Shown: one piece after another, positions 1 to 13,887 of the stretch
Layout of the letters: the number at the start of each line of letters is the position of its first letter
Numbering within the stretch: the first letter of the stretch is position 1
NCBI GenBank assembly: GCA_032718565.1
Contig: JAVGVS010000010.1
Location: 3,972,318-4,036,317 of the forward strand
DNA from: Distichodus sexfasciatus
Taxonomy: Eukaryota; Chordata; Actinopteri; Characiformes; Distichodontidae
Direction: 5' to 3'
DNA length: 64,000 nucleotides
Translations under genes and position numbers: made by a program
Notes under the pieces: model-generated
What the model was told of the DNA's origin: nothing
Seen by the model: only the letters and a program-made list of their open reading frames with translations
Databases searched by the model: none

Positions 1-3000
1 AGGATCAAAAGGAGACAAAGTGAGTGGAGTGAAATTTGACTAATTGTTGTAAAATATGTTGGCCTGAAGTATAATGGCTTCTCCTCGGTGGACCTCGTTA
101 CATTTAACTCTCACTGCTCTTTTTATTAATGCCACTAGTGATTATATCACAAGACATTTCAGAAAGAACTGTGTCGGATCAAGGGCTAAAGTAATATCTG
201 TATCTGTCTGTGTCCAGGGGGACGCTGGAATACCAGGGAAGGACAGCACACCGGGTGATCCTGTAAGAGCCGCTTTTCCTTCGTTGGTCATGGAAATGAA
301 AGACGGTGGCATGACCTGAAATTTCTTATGAAGAATTGAATTCTTTTAAGCTCTTCATTTTTCTGACAACAGAAAGTGGGGGGGCATGCTCTCTGCATGA
401 GCTGCAGCGTAATTAGTGTCATTGCCGCAATTACCGTCAGCATGATCGTCTTAATCATCATTTATGCATAAAAGAAGAGGCTAAATGGCAGTGCTGGTGA
501 GCATCCAACCAACAATTTGATGTTTTTGCTCCATCTGCAGGGTCCACGAGGCCCGGGGGGCCCTAAAGGTGAAAAGGTCAGTCAAGTTAAGATTTGTTTC
601 TTCTCCAGAGAAACGTTGCTGTGTTTCTCTGTGTTTATATATTTGCACTAGAGCCCGACTGATTGCAATTTTGGAGGTTTTTGATTATCTGTAGTTATTT
701 GAGTTCCAGTGCTTAAAATACAATAGAGATCACGGAATTGATTCAAGTTTTGATGAGAAAAGAATTGTTGTGTTGTTGACAACCTGGTCTAAATATCTAT
801 CTTCTGTCTCCATATTTTTTCTAATTCTCATTTATCGATCATTACCAATGTATTGGCAATTACCTTGTATCGGCCTATAACATCCACACTCCATTGATTT
901 GATCTCATTTGCATTAGGGTGACCCATGTGAAGTGTGTCCAGAGCTGCCTGCGGGATTGGACAAGCTCGTAAGCCTGCCCGGGAAGCCAGGACCCAAAGG
1001 AGAACCCGGAGTGCCAGGGATAGGTCAAAAGGGAGAACCTGTAAGTAAGCTGACTCAAACTGTAACAGTCCTGATGCTTTCCATCACGTAAGAGCCCTTG
1101 CTATTACACTTTATTTAAAGTTTCCTTCAGAACTCCTTGCACAGTTCTGCCCCATTGAATCCTAGCGTTTTCATGAGCTTTTATTAATGAGATAAAGAAA
1201 AAACTGCTATTACTGTGTCAGTCTCACTCTGGTTTTTATATAAGCCCCCTGAAAAATGAAGGTAGTATCTTACACGTACATGCTCTACAGTCCTCACTTT
1301 GTAGGGGGGGAAATAAAACAGAGCCTCATTTTTAGCTTTGAGCTTCCCTTGTGGGAGGTAATATTCGGCTAGGAAGGTGAGGCGGGTTTCCGCGAGCAGA
1401 GCTGCTGCAGCGAGGCGGCGTTCAGATGTCGCTTTTCAGCCCTGCTGGTTTTCTGTTGAATGAGTAATGATGTCCTTATCCGAGTCCCCACCAACCACGC
1501 TGCAGAATCATATTCTGTCTCTTATAATTATAGCTGCTGGGACCGCTTACATAGCTCATCTCCCAGGCCTGGTGAGTCTTCTCTGAGCCAGGGCCATTTT
1601 CTTCCTTCAATAGCAGCAGTCTCCCCCCACCCCCTTTCCTTTATCTCATTCGAGAAGGGAGAGATGAAATCTTCACGGCATAACGAGCGCTTCCCACTCC
1701 TCCATCTTTTTACCCGTTTAGGTCTACTGTCTCTCCGACCATGCTCGATGGACTCGGCATATGAGAGCGTGTGGCGCTCCATAAAATGCTCGTGTGCATT
1801 TCCCCGTAACGATTTTCAATAACGTCACCGAGGCAGATATGGGGCCGGCAGAGCGATGAGGTGGAGGGAAGGAGGGAGGAAGGGAGGGGGGCGATAGATG
1901 TGATGTGTGGAATGATATTGTAGCGGTGAGTCAGGAGAGCGTTAATGTCACGGAAAAAGAGACTCATCTTTTTTTGATCTTGCCTGTTGTAGGGCTCTGT
2001 GGGAAAAGAGGGGAAGACGGGAGAAAAGGTTAGTGATCTTTTAACCTTTACCAGACTTCTCAAGCAATCTTTTTTTTGGTTTAACTGCTGTGCGCTAATG
2101 GGTTAAGGTAGGCTTCTGCTGGGGTGATCCTGTAATATAGACCCACCTTTTCAAGAAGCATAGGGTGACTAAACTTCACTTCATACTTTACATTTATGCT
2201 ATTTGCCAGCTGCTTTTATCCAGAATGTTTTAGTTCACAAAAAGAAACTTTCTCGTACTACCAGTTACTACCAGTTGAGCTACATACCTTTAAAAACCTA
2301 CTCAGAGTTAGAGTTGGGATCAAGACCACCTAATCCGAGACCACGTCCTGGTCGAGACCAGAGTGTGTTGAGACTGAGACAAGAACAAAACTCTGAAGGG
2401 CCGAGACCGAGATGAGACTGAGACCGGACCAATGCACGTTTTACACCACGTGACAAATAAGTGGAACACTCTAAGCCTAAGCAACATTAAACATGTCTAT
2501 TCAATATTTCTCTCTTACATATCTATAATGAGGAAATCACTTCACTGGAAGCAGTTATCCAGACTGATCACATCATATGTGACCCTCCACGGCAAAACCA
2601 GTCGCTTGTCGCAAATTTTCAAAATTGAGTTATGTTTTTATGAAAGGGCATAAATCAAGCTTCAAAACGATACCTATATCGAATGGATCGGACGACATAT
2701 GACTGAGATATCAACATTCAAAGGAGTCGGGTTTCTCCTATTACACCAAGTGAGAAACGGAGAAATCTGCCTTTGAAGTTGACTATCGCCGTAGCACTCA
2801 CAGACGCTTGGTGCGGTAGTCAACGCTAGTCAACCAGTGGATTTACCGTAAATATTGAAGTAGAGCGGTCAAAACAGAAACTTTTAACATTCTGCCGGAA
2901 TTGAATTCCTCACCTCGAGAAAGTCACGTTTTTAGGATGAAAAGGGTAGAAAAAAGTTTTTCAGCGAAACTTATTCACAACAGTACAGTATAGACCTTCC

Positions 3001-6000
3001 ACTGTTTAAAAACACTAAAACCCGTGGAGGGTCACATATGTTAAACTCATCAAACCACAGTGGCAGAACACTCCTCAAGACCAAACTCACTGTTTTACTG
3101 ACTTGCACAGAAATTCTGTGACTTAGAACTGTGAGGAAAAATAAGGTTAGTGCCAGGCAGAAACACTTCTTTATCCATTTGGTATCTCGATACAGAATAG
3201 GACCATTTGATATAATACATTTATAATACATTTTTCTATATTTATTATATCCCTATTGAATACTCTCTAACATTATAAAATGGAAAATAAAAAATATTTT
3301 CTGATCAATTGAAAATGAAGAAATACTAAAGTTTTGGGTAATTTTGATCTGATTTGGCCTCATTTTGGCCTGTAAAATGAGCTGCCTGGCCTTTCTGGAA
3401 GAGAACTACATTTATGTGCATGATGGTGTCCCATATGAGAGTCGCGAGTGCTAACGTTTGTTCACATCCCAAATAATATAATGAATGCCTTTTTACTCAA
3501 TTACTTCAGTTTTTGTGCACGGAATTACTCCAAATAATTCCACATACAGATAAATGAATGTAATGTCCGGAAAAGTCTTGTGATTCTGACAGTGGATGTG
3601 TATGGTTTCTGTAAGTTAAATGGATTCTGAGTTATTAAAACAATAATTGATAAACAACACGAAATGCCTGTGTCGGTTTTCCAAGAGTTAATAGTAATAT
3701 TCCCAGAGTTGTGGTCTCGGCTGATCTCGAAATAAAATCCTGAGTCCTCTTTGTCCGAGTCCATGACAAGATCAAGTACAAATACGACAAAGTCCGAGAC
3801 AAGACTGAGACTTCAAAAACTGGTCTCGAGAGGTTCTCTTTGCAGAGATATCGGTCTTGACGTCAGACGATGTTTGAAGACAGCAAGGACCACTGAGGAA
3901 ACAAGACTTGTCTTTTCATGTCTTCTTGAATATGTAAAATATCTATATTAGGATTGATCTTCTACAGTCAGGGTACGTACTTTAAGGTAATGTACTTACT
4001 GTAAGCTTAGATCTGTGTATTCACGACTGCTCAGATATGATCTGAGAAGGTAATTCCACTGGGAGTAATTTAGTGATTTAAGTTTTCAAGTTTGAAAACC
4101 AGATTGTCTTAGAGCGCCATAAAGCCTCATGTGTGAGGCTCTGGATAAGAGCCTTACCCAGAAGCCATAAATCTAAATGTAAATGAAGAGGTAAAGCAAA
4201 GTTTGCATCAGTAGCTGACTTAAAAGGATAAACTATACCTCACTGTAGATCTGCGAGACTAGCTTTTTATTAAAGTGAATTATTAAATATCAGTCAATAA
4301 ATACATTTTCTTCATATCTGCTTGCTGAAATATTTCTGGTGCTTTAATAAGGTAAGTTTGTGAGAGCCCTGATGCAGGCAGGTGTATGCCCAGGCTGTCT
4401 TCCAGTGCTCCCTCGCTCCTGCTGTGTTGTGATTGGAAATGTTGCTCCGGGGTCACAGTGTCTAAGTCACTTACGTTGTGAATACTTCTCAGGGGCAGCC
4501 AGGAACAGCTGGGACCAAAGGTGAAAAGGTGAGTTCGAACATGGGCAGATTTATGAAAGAGAAAGACCAAGCATCTCTCCAATTATTTCTGGTGGTAATA
4601 CTCAAACTGGGTTCAGCTGAAGTGGCGTGTGGTTTTGACGTCCACAGGGTGAGCCATGTGCTGCTTGCTCTACCCCGGGTCAGCTGCCAGCGAACATTTT
4701 GGCATCTCAGAAAGGGGAGAAAGGTGAACAAGGGCTTGGACAGAAGGGAGAACAGGTGAGTCTGGTTTAGTACAGAGTGGAGCTGGAGGAAGTTTTAGTA
4801 GCTCAATTGGAAAAATTTGACATAGCTGTTGTTATTCGTTATTATTATGATGGAAAAGGTTTAATCAGTTTTCTGTAGTTATCACAGTTGACTGATACTT
4901 GTAAATAACAGTTGTTTTGTGAATTATTTGGTTTTCTCTCTTCATTCCTAATCCCTTCATTGTCTTGCAATCTTAGGGCGACCCAGGTTTAAGTGGCCTT
5001 CCTGGACTTAAAGGGGAAAAGGTAGATATTTAAAAACTTTTAATTGACTGTTTTTATCCAGCAGGAGCATGCTTAAAAAGTACACCATTATTATTAATAT
5101 AAATTTGAGAAATGCTATTTACCATATATCTTCTAGTAGTGGCCCGTCTCTTATTGACGCCCGTTTCCAATAAACGCCGGGTTTGAAGAGATGTCGCGAC
5201 AAATAGACGCCGGTCTCCAATAGTAGCCGGTCTCTTTTAAGCGCCGGTCTGTAGTAAAAGATCACGCTGGTGGCATCATTGGCAAGAAAGTTCAGTAGAC
5301 GTCTACCGTACCTGTTTTTCATGCTTACGGTAATACCGTATACTGCTTTAATAATACCGTACTGCTGTACTGATGATTTCATTAAATCCTGAAATGTTCA
5401 TCCGGTGTTGTTGCCTACATTTTGTGGCCGTAAATACGGTACCATACCGTATTTTACTGCCAAATGAACCCTGTTTACCCATTACCATTCCGTCTGCGAG
5501 GCGAATAATAGCCGGTCTCCAACAACCGCCGGTCTCTTTTAAACGCCAGGCCGTCCAAATAATTTTTTGAATAAATGCCGGGGCTACTATTGGAAGATAT
5601 ACGGTATATTAATGCCTCATCTCATTGTGTATTGGTTGTAGGGAAATGCAGGTAGCAAAGGCAGTGAAGGGAAAACTGTAAGTATCCCGGACATCAGTTT
5701 AACTTTTAAATTGCCATGGATCTCTAAAACAGTTTTACCTGTAGATTGGTTTTGCCTACTTACTTCTGGTAACATTTATTTGCAGGGCAAGCCTGGTCCA
5801 CGGGGTCCTAGCGGCAAAGATGGGCAGAAAGGAGTAAAGGTTACTAGATTCAAATAAAACTTTGCACAAAACTCCCTTTATTGACTTTATAATGATTTCC
5901 AGGGGATGTATCTCCAGGTGAAGTCTTCAACACAACATCATGATTTGCCAGAGAAACACTATTATTACCATAACTGGACTTGATTTTAATCTGCATCTTC

Positions 6001-9000
6001 TACATACTCATTGAAAAGCTCAGAGTTTGCAAAGGCTACAGAAAGCCAAAGGATATTTTAAAGAGGCACATGTTGTCAGTGCGGTTGCTACCACTGTCAC
6101 ATTCATGCTTTGAATTTGTGTGACACAGGGGGATGCTGGCGAACATGGTCTTAAAGGTGAAAAGGTGAGTGTGTGAGCGTGTTTCTGTGTTTTTGTGGTT
6201 TGTGTGTGCCTGTGACATGTGACATCTATCCTGTGTATGTCAGGGAGACTCCTGTGGTTCATGCCAGAGCACGGCAGTTGAATTAGGAGGAGGGCCAACT
6301 ACAGTGAAGTTGCAAGGTGAACCTGGTCCACAGGGGCCACCAGGGCCACAGGGTCCACCTGGAGAAGGAGTGGAGGGTAAACAGGTGAGCTTTCTTGCTT
6401 TCAACAAGCCTTGGCAACCCTAGTCTGAGTAGAATTGAATGTGGAGAACTTTGTGCGACGTTCCACAATCAGACTGCAGCTAATTCTCAGATCATGCCTA
6501 CAATGTCACATGAAGATCTTTACATTTAATTCTTCATGACTTTTCTATTAGAAAACTCCAATATGACTAGAATTGTGATGTTCCAAAATCAGACTTGACA
6601 TAATTCACAGATCTTGGCTATAATGTATGATCCAATCTTATATTAATTATCTTTTTAATTTATCTTAACAGGGTCCTTCAGGTCTTCCAGGACTACCAGG
6701 AGAAAAAGTTTGTCGCACTTACTAAACAAAGCTAACAGAAAATATATCAGTTCTTATGTGATAAAAATTCTAAAACTAAGATCCTCTCCATACCCGTAGG
6801 GTGATCAGGGCATACAGGGTGATACAGGGTCACCTGGCTTATCTGGAGCCCCGGGAGTGCCTGGTGAGCCTGGGCGAGATGGATTGAATGGGCTTAAAGG
6901 GGAAAAGGTAAGCTCTCAGAGTTACACTGCAGTATGGAATTTGGCATTTGAACCACACCTGCTAATATATGTAATATGTTTCTGGAGTTTGTGACACGTT
7001 GCCTATCACAAATACCATCTTGTTTTCTAGTTACAGTCTTTGTGGTTACTTGCTTTAACCTAAAAAGGCTCCTGTACTTAATCTGGACTAAAAATGTTCT
7101 ATTAGAAACGGAAAGATCACGATAGCTTGCCACTGACACCTACTGAGTTATACTGTGGGACTTCCTACTGAAGATGAAAAGAGATTCATCTGTAAGATAA
7201 ATGACTCACCGTTTCTGCAGAGTGAAGTGAAGGACTACCGCGATGCCTAGAAAATACAGTCTATGATGCAGGGACATTGTCATGCTTTAGGGTGAAATCT
7301 AGTATTCCAGCATTTTCATTCAGACACAATAACAGGGACTGACAATTAATGGTGGTAAATTAGATTTTCCCTTTATTAGCATTCAATTAATGATATAGTG
7401 AAGCCACACTATACTTGGGGCAGTTGGTGGCGTAACGGTTAGGTTGTTCGCCTAAAAAGTGCTGTTGGTAACAACACTGGGGCTTCAGCCTGGGCTTTCT
7501 GTCGACCCAAAAGTCCCTGTGCAGTAATGTGGACAATGTGTAAAGATCCTGAAATGAGACATACATTTGATGTCTTAGCTCTCTGTGGTCCTAAATTAAC
7601 CTGGTATATTTTTCCTCAAAAACATTCATGGCAGTCTCCCGCTCTCCAGACTAACTGTCCCAAAACGTTTCTCTATGAATTTTGCCACATTTATGCAATT
7701 TATCAGATGCTCTTGACTTACCACTACCTAATTACTGGACCAACTTGGAGTTAAGGTGTCCTGCTGAGTGGTTTTCAGCTTTGCTGGTAATTGGACCCCC
7801 AATCTTTGCTCACTAGCCCAGGGTGTTAGACCCCTGTGGCACCAAAATCATTAATCATCCTTTAGTGTCGTTAAAGTTTGGCATATCCCTTAAAGTATAA
7901 ATGATGTATGGTGAGCTTGCCAGTTCAAATTGGCCGTAGCGTCATCCAGGTGGGTTTGCTTTCTGCTGGTATTAATGGTGAGGGAGGGATCCCTGTTGAG
8001 TATTTATTCATTCATTATCTAAACCGCTTATTCCCTATCGGAGTCGCGGGGACCAGAGCCTATCCCAGAACTATGAGCACGAGGCAGAGACCAACACTGG
8101 GTGGGCGCCAACACACCTCAAGGCACACATTCACAGAAACTGCTAGGATTGTCTAAAAAAGTGAATAAATGTAACCAGCAGGTCTCCAGAAATAAATTTC
8201 ACATCGAGTGTTATCATCACTGCAATCTTTAGTGGTTTTGCATCCGGGGGAAAAGAGTGTTCCAAAAAATGAACCCGCACTCCAAGCCATTTAATGTGCC
8301 GGGATATTTCTTCTAATAAGCACTTTTGATCCTTCTGTCTGAGCACCATAGCCTCTCTCCAGTGACTAAACACTGAGTCATGGTGTGCTGCTCACTGTGT
8401 GTGTACGCAACTCAAACAGTGAGCAAAGCTCCATTCAAAAGAAGACATGGGAGTTACAGTGTAGCATAGAAGCTCTCGGGTGTAATGAAAGAATTATCCG
8501 TGTTTACAAGGAGTAAACATGCACTTGATGTTCAAAAGATAGGCACTTACTACATAAGCTTCGCGTCATGGCAGTGTCATGGCGTAACTATTTATTTCAG
8601 AAGTTTATCAGTAGTGAAGTTAGCTTTAATTGGAGAATTCACAGAAGTGGCATCTGATAGATCTGATACTGTGTCCGTGTGGCGAGCACTCCGTGCATCA
8701 CAGCATGTTTTTGGCAGCTGTGAGATGAAGTCAGAGGATGGTGTACACCTTGGCAGATGGAAGCAAGAATCTATAGCTGTGAAAAAGTTTCAGTGTGGTC
8801 AACTGCTTTTTACTTGTAGCTTGTATCACTAACTACTATATGAAACAGTAGATAAAATCATTTTAATCATAACGAGCTTGTCGCATGAAAAACTGCAGTT
8901 TAAAAGTAGCTTCCCCCAAAAGGTTTAGGATAGTTACACTGGTATTTCAGACTGTTCAAAGCATAAAAACATTTACATTTTTAAGATTTATCAGACCATT

Positions 9001-12000
9001 TTTCTGAATTACAAAGATGGTTTCATGGAATGCCCAAATTTTAGGTTATAGGTTTTGCTCAGGATCTAAAACATGGTAGTGTTAGAAGAGCTGGTTTTGA
9101 AACTATGATCATCGACAAGGCGGGTGTCCTACCGCTAGGCTACCACCGTGCCAACAATCACTAGTCATTTAAATGGTTTAGTGTTGGTACAAATCATTTA
9201 TCTGCTTTGAAAAATGTATTGACTTAACGACTTTGTATAGAGACGCAGTGCCTGTGTCAACAGTAGCAAAACATACTGATGTACTGGCTGCAAAGTGCTT
9301 ATTCACACAGCCAAGATCTAAAAATGCTAAATGCGACACAGAATGTGAAACGGTACTGAAATATTAAACTATAGCCCGGGCTGTACGGGAAACGCTGACA
9401 GATAATGCGTTCTCAAATGTAAACAGAGTTGATTGCAACAGATTTGCTTGGAGGAAGAAGGAGGGGGAAAAAACACTAAAAGTGCAGCAAGTGATGAAAC
9501 TAAATGACTTCCAACACATTTACATATCAAAGTGCCAAACGGCAAAGCTTCTCCACTGGGGAGTGATCCATTTACTTGGAGCCTATGGATCTCATGGGTC
9601 TTTTTGTCTGTTGTCTGTTGCCAGGGCGATGCGTGCGACAGCTGTCCATCGCTGCCTGAGGGACGGGGCGACGTGCTGGGCTTACCTGGACCCAAGGGGG
9701 AGAGAGGAGAGCCGGGTCTACCTGGGGAAGGGAAAACGGGGAAACATGTAAGTGCTTGTTTGCGTTTGGCAATGTAATGCAAACATTGCATGCATAGTAA
9801 TACGCTGAATATGCAAAGGGAAATCTCAATAACTCACTCACAACAGCACTTTCCCCTCTCCTTGTAAAATTAATGCATCTCTTTTACATGTTGCACATTT
9901 CCATAATGAAGTCATGCATCTCTTACTGTAAACTTTTGTTGTACATTCCAGTACATGTATAGTTGGCTATCTATTTTAATACATCATAAACATCCACTAC
10001 TTCTGGCTTATCCATGTCATGACTTACTCCTCGTGTGGTCTATTTATAGTCACTTGCTAGCACCATCTTTAAATATATTTATTGCATTATACATTGTTAG
10101 ATCCCTACTTCTCTATTTTGTCACTTACATTATTGTCTTCTGTATTTTTAAATCCTTTATATTACATTTTAGCATCAGCCACCAAAGCAAATTATTGTAT
10201 GAGAAAATGGACGTGATGTGACACAGTGTGATAGGAAATAATGCAATTTAGCGACAAACATTTTCTTTAAAAAGAATGCCTCTGCTTCTGTAGGGTTTTC
10301 CAGGATTGCCGGGTGTCCCAGGACCTCCAGGACCTAAAGGGAGTCAGGTAAAGAGGTCCTCAGCAAGCAAGTAATAGAAATTTGTGTTGGATGTTGGATC
10401 GCTTAACTTCTAATGTTCCTAGAATACTTACCTTTCAGTTTAAAACTGTGTGTACTCTATGCTTCTTAGGGTGATCCTGGCCCTATTGGAATTGGCCTCC
10501 AAGGACTCCAGGTATATTGACTTAAACACAGCTTCTAAATCGAGCAATGTCACGAAGCCACATTTAGACAGGCAGTAATGCTGATTTTCTATTCATGTTT
10601 CTTATGCATATCCTCCAAAAATGTGATTTACATTGCTTAAAAAATAACCTGCACAGTTTTCCAATTTGGACACCGCTAATACATTCTCATGTCGGCAGAA
10701 AGCCATTTCACATTGTATTGTGTTTTTCACCCGAACATGCAAATCCGATAAGGTAATATAAAAGGCAAATCTCATTTGGGCGTTTTGCATGGAATGCCGT
10801 TTGAACATGAGCATTTCGCTAAACTGATTTCCTCTTTATGAGCGTTTGAGCTAAATGCGAACATTTGCAGGTGCACCTACCGAGTGCCACATATATCATC
10901 TTATCCTTTTCTGCACACGCTCTCTTTACTGAATGTGGGTATAATTTTGTTAATCTGCACCTCCACTCCATGTTTAGGGCGAGCAAGGACCAAGAGGTTT
11001 TCCTGGAGTTGCTGTAAGTGCATTAAAAATGGTCTAAGCCTCGCATTTTCGAAAATAAAAGAAAAAGTGAGTGCGCGTGTGTCCCCGAAGCAGAAGGTTT
11101 TTTTGCAGACTAATTATAACCATTACCTCTGCACTTGCTCCAAGCCCAACTGGGCTGTGTGTTTAATGAACATGGACTCATTTAACTGTACGCTGCAGGG
11201 CCCTGTAGGACCTCAGGGGCCCCCGGGGCTGATGGGACCAGCTGGAGAGAGGGTAAGTGACGGCCATGATGACGCTGCACTTTTTAGGCCAGCCAGGCCC
11301 TAAGGCTGTCCATGTTGTTGTCGTCTGACGGTTTGCTTGACCTCTACAGGGCCAGAAGGGAGAGTCCGGGCCCCAAGGGCCTCAAGGACCAATGGGCTTC
11401 GGAGCAGTGGGGCCTCCGGTAAGGACTTGGCAAGCTTGGAATATGGAAATGATAGCTGTAAAATCTAATTGACACTTAAGATGGTGTGTTAATTTTGTAA
11501 TATGAGAATGAGTGTGTTTTCGTGTAAATGTTTGGCAGAAGGCACAATCTGTGTTGGTATTATGATGACCCTAGCATACTTCACATGCTTCAAAATGGAT
11601 CTAGAATGTAGCTCAGTAGAATGTTTTATGAGAAAGGTTTACTTTATTTTTTGCAAAAAAGTGTATTTGTTATTTGTGTTGTACAGTGTATTATTTAACC
11701 CTGCTTAGGGTGTAGTTATTTAGATAGCGGTGAAGTCTGACCAAAATCTCATATCCTGATGTAAACCATCTCACATCCCCATAATCATATAAATCATGGT
11801 TAATTTTCTGTAAATTAAAATAATAATAGTTCACATATAATGAACACGTCAAAAGAACATGCAACTAAAATAGCCGTGCGATTGTTAAAAGCATAGCAGA
11901 AGAAAATATATTTATTGAAACACAATGTTAACTAAAGTTCCAAATTTTGTCTTGAAAGCTTTTGTTACATTGTGATTTCTCTGAAATATGTGTTGATAGT

Positions 12001-13848
12001 CTGACATAAAATGGCAGGAAAATAAGTTGTTTAGATTTTTTCTGTGCTTGTCTGAGTCATTGTTTTACAGCACAGCGTTTTCAAGATCTTTATAGTTAAA
12101 TAGGTTAAGTGTCCAGTAGGTGTCGCTGTGCAAACGGCGGTCAGGCTGTTTTGGAACTGTTTCAAAAATATCGGCACAATTGCTATGAACGCTTCATTGT
12201 TTTCCAAAGCCCTCCTTCGCCCCCAAAACGTTTCTGCCTGCATCCATGTGGTGACATGTAACATTGCAAACCCTCGTCCAAATGGTAAAAAATATGTTAT
12301 CATAAGTATGGGTGTAACTCTACACTGAAACGTCATTTCAGTGATCAACAAGCTCATACCATTCATCCAAAATGAAAACATTGATCAGACATCGTACATA
12401 TTGTAATGGCAGTTTATATTGAACAGGAGGTCTATTTTTATTTCATTTAAATGTCTGGTTTAGCTCAGGAATAAAAATGTCTTATTATATTATAGTCGCT
12501 TTTTGTCATTTGATATGAATAGAAGTGATTGTGTTAAATCAGTATATTGTAATATTGATATTGTTTATTTTGATTGGTTTGGTTTTGGTTTGGTTTGGTT
12601 TATTTAAAATTTGACATGACAGGATATTGCAACACAAAACCCTGAAATGTGTCAAACATACACATTCTCCAAAAACAGTCATTACTTGATAAAAAATGCA
12701 AAATACATGTAACATATACATCAAAATAAATAACACAGAATTACAGAAAAAGTAGCCTAATCAAGAACCTGTAAGTTGTCTATACACTAATTTTAGAGCA
12801 CGGGGAATAAAGGATAGTTCATGACGTTTGGTGTTGCTCCTGGATACAACATATGTTTGCTGGTTCCTGAATTGAATCAAATTGAAATCGTATCTTAGCA
12901 GACTGTGTTTTATCCGCAGTGTTTGTGTTGAAACAATGCAATATACTACTTGTTGTAAACTTGAACTACAACCTTGACAACACAAAAATAAATGAAAGAC
13001 TCTAATATGGAATGATAAATATTTCATCTGATATACAGTATGTTGTCACATCACACAGCCTTTAATGCCTGAAAATGATGTCTGCTTGACTGTCATTATA
13101 TTATTTCCTGAAGAATCAAAATTAATTAACCTCTGATAAAAGTCGATTTTTTAAAGCGTTGTTGATTTCAAGTAGAACACCCATTAGTGGATTTCTTGTA
13201 TGCCTTCTTATAACACTGGCGCCGTAATCATGCACCTGAGTTCTGCGATGAAAAGCTCATTAAGATTCTGATGTCAGCGTGTTGCATTGGCCTAATTCTA
13301 GTGTGTTTCATGTCAGGTAGGGACGGTTCTGCGGGCACGGATGCCTGGCTTAAGATGGACCTGTAAGTGAATCTTGTATATCCGCCGCTCTAAGCTCCTT
13401 TTTTCCCTCTCTCACTCACAAACCCTCCCCCTTTATGGCAGGCAGACACTGCTTTATAGTAGAGTTACTCAGCCCACTTCCCAACTAGCTTCATTACATA
13501 ATTTGAGCGGCCTCCAATTAATCAAAATTTGCTGTATACTCTTGGCATGGGATGAACTTTCGATAGCTGCGGAGACAAAGGAAGTGGGAATTTATTGTCT
13601 CGCCAAAGCTCGACTCATTAAAGAAACAAAAGGCTGTGCCGTCTGCTTTCGCTGCATCAGATGTTAATTACCAGGGGCATTATCACAGAGCAATGCAGGC
13701 AGGGTCGTCTCTAACTCTGCCTGATCCATAACACAACAACAACACGCTGTCGGCTCTCGTTTCGTCAGCTGTCGCCTCTCCTGCCTGATCTGCACTCATC
13801 TCACAGACCCAAGAGCTTTACCCACAACAACAGAATTAAACTGAGCTC

Positions 13849-13887
<39 letters not shown>

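Larger units (their letters stand above)
6908..9624 (+). other. col16a1: col16a1 intron with scattered repeats
   Basis: Holds a SINE head (7418), the dispersed repeat at 8002-8152 and a tRNA-like stretch at 9105-9157 (GCGGGTGTCCTACCGCTAGG on the + strand). No further collagen exon is seen. Confidence 0.5.
1..9747 (+). other. col16a1: col16a1 exons 1-15 of window: cysteine-bearing NC segments between short helices
   Basis: Exons read here: 1-19 (partial), 218-262, 541-576, 918-1040, 1993-2028, 4493-4528, 4648-4755, 4977-5021, 5642-5677, 5786-5839, 6129-6164, 6244-6384, 6672-6707, 6800-6907, 9625-9747. Four longer exons (918, 4648, 6244, 9625) each open with Gly-Asp/Glu-x-Cys-x-x-Cys: GDPCEVC, GEPCAAC, GDSCGSC and GDACDSC. 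Each then runs through a 12-20 residue non-triplet stretch before Gly-X-Y resumes. These are the small NC domains typical of type XVI collagen; their cysteines are expected to form interchain disulfides. Short linking exons often end in GEK, as in the human chain. All splice sites are GT-AG and phase 0. Confidence 0.9.

Noticed and set aside
1528..2063. Overlapping open frames on both strands around 1460-2063
   Set aside because: GC-rich intron sequence with no splice context or recognisable protein; only the 36-bp collagen exon at 1993 is supported.
8485..8832. 115-codon + strand frame in a col16a1 intron
   Set aside because: No family resemblance or splice sites, and codon pattern not protein-like enough to call.
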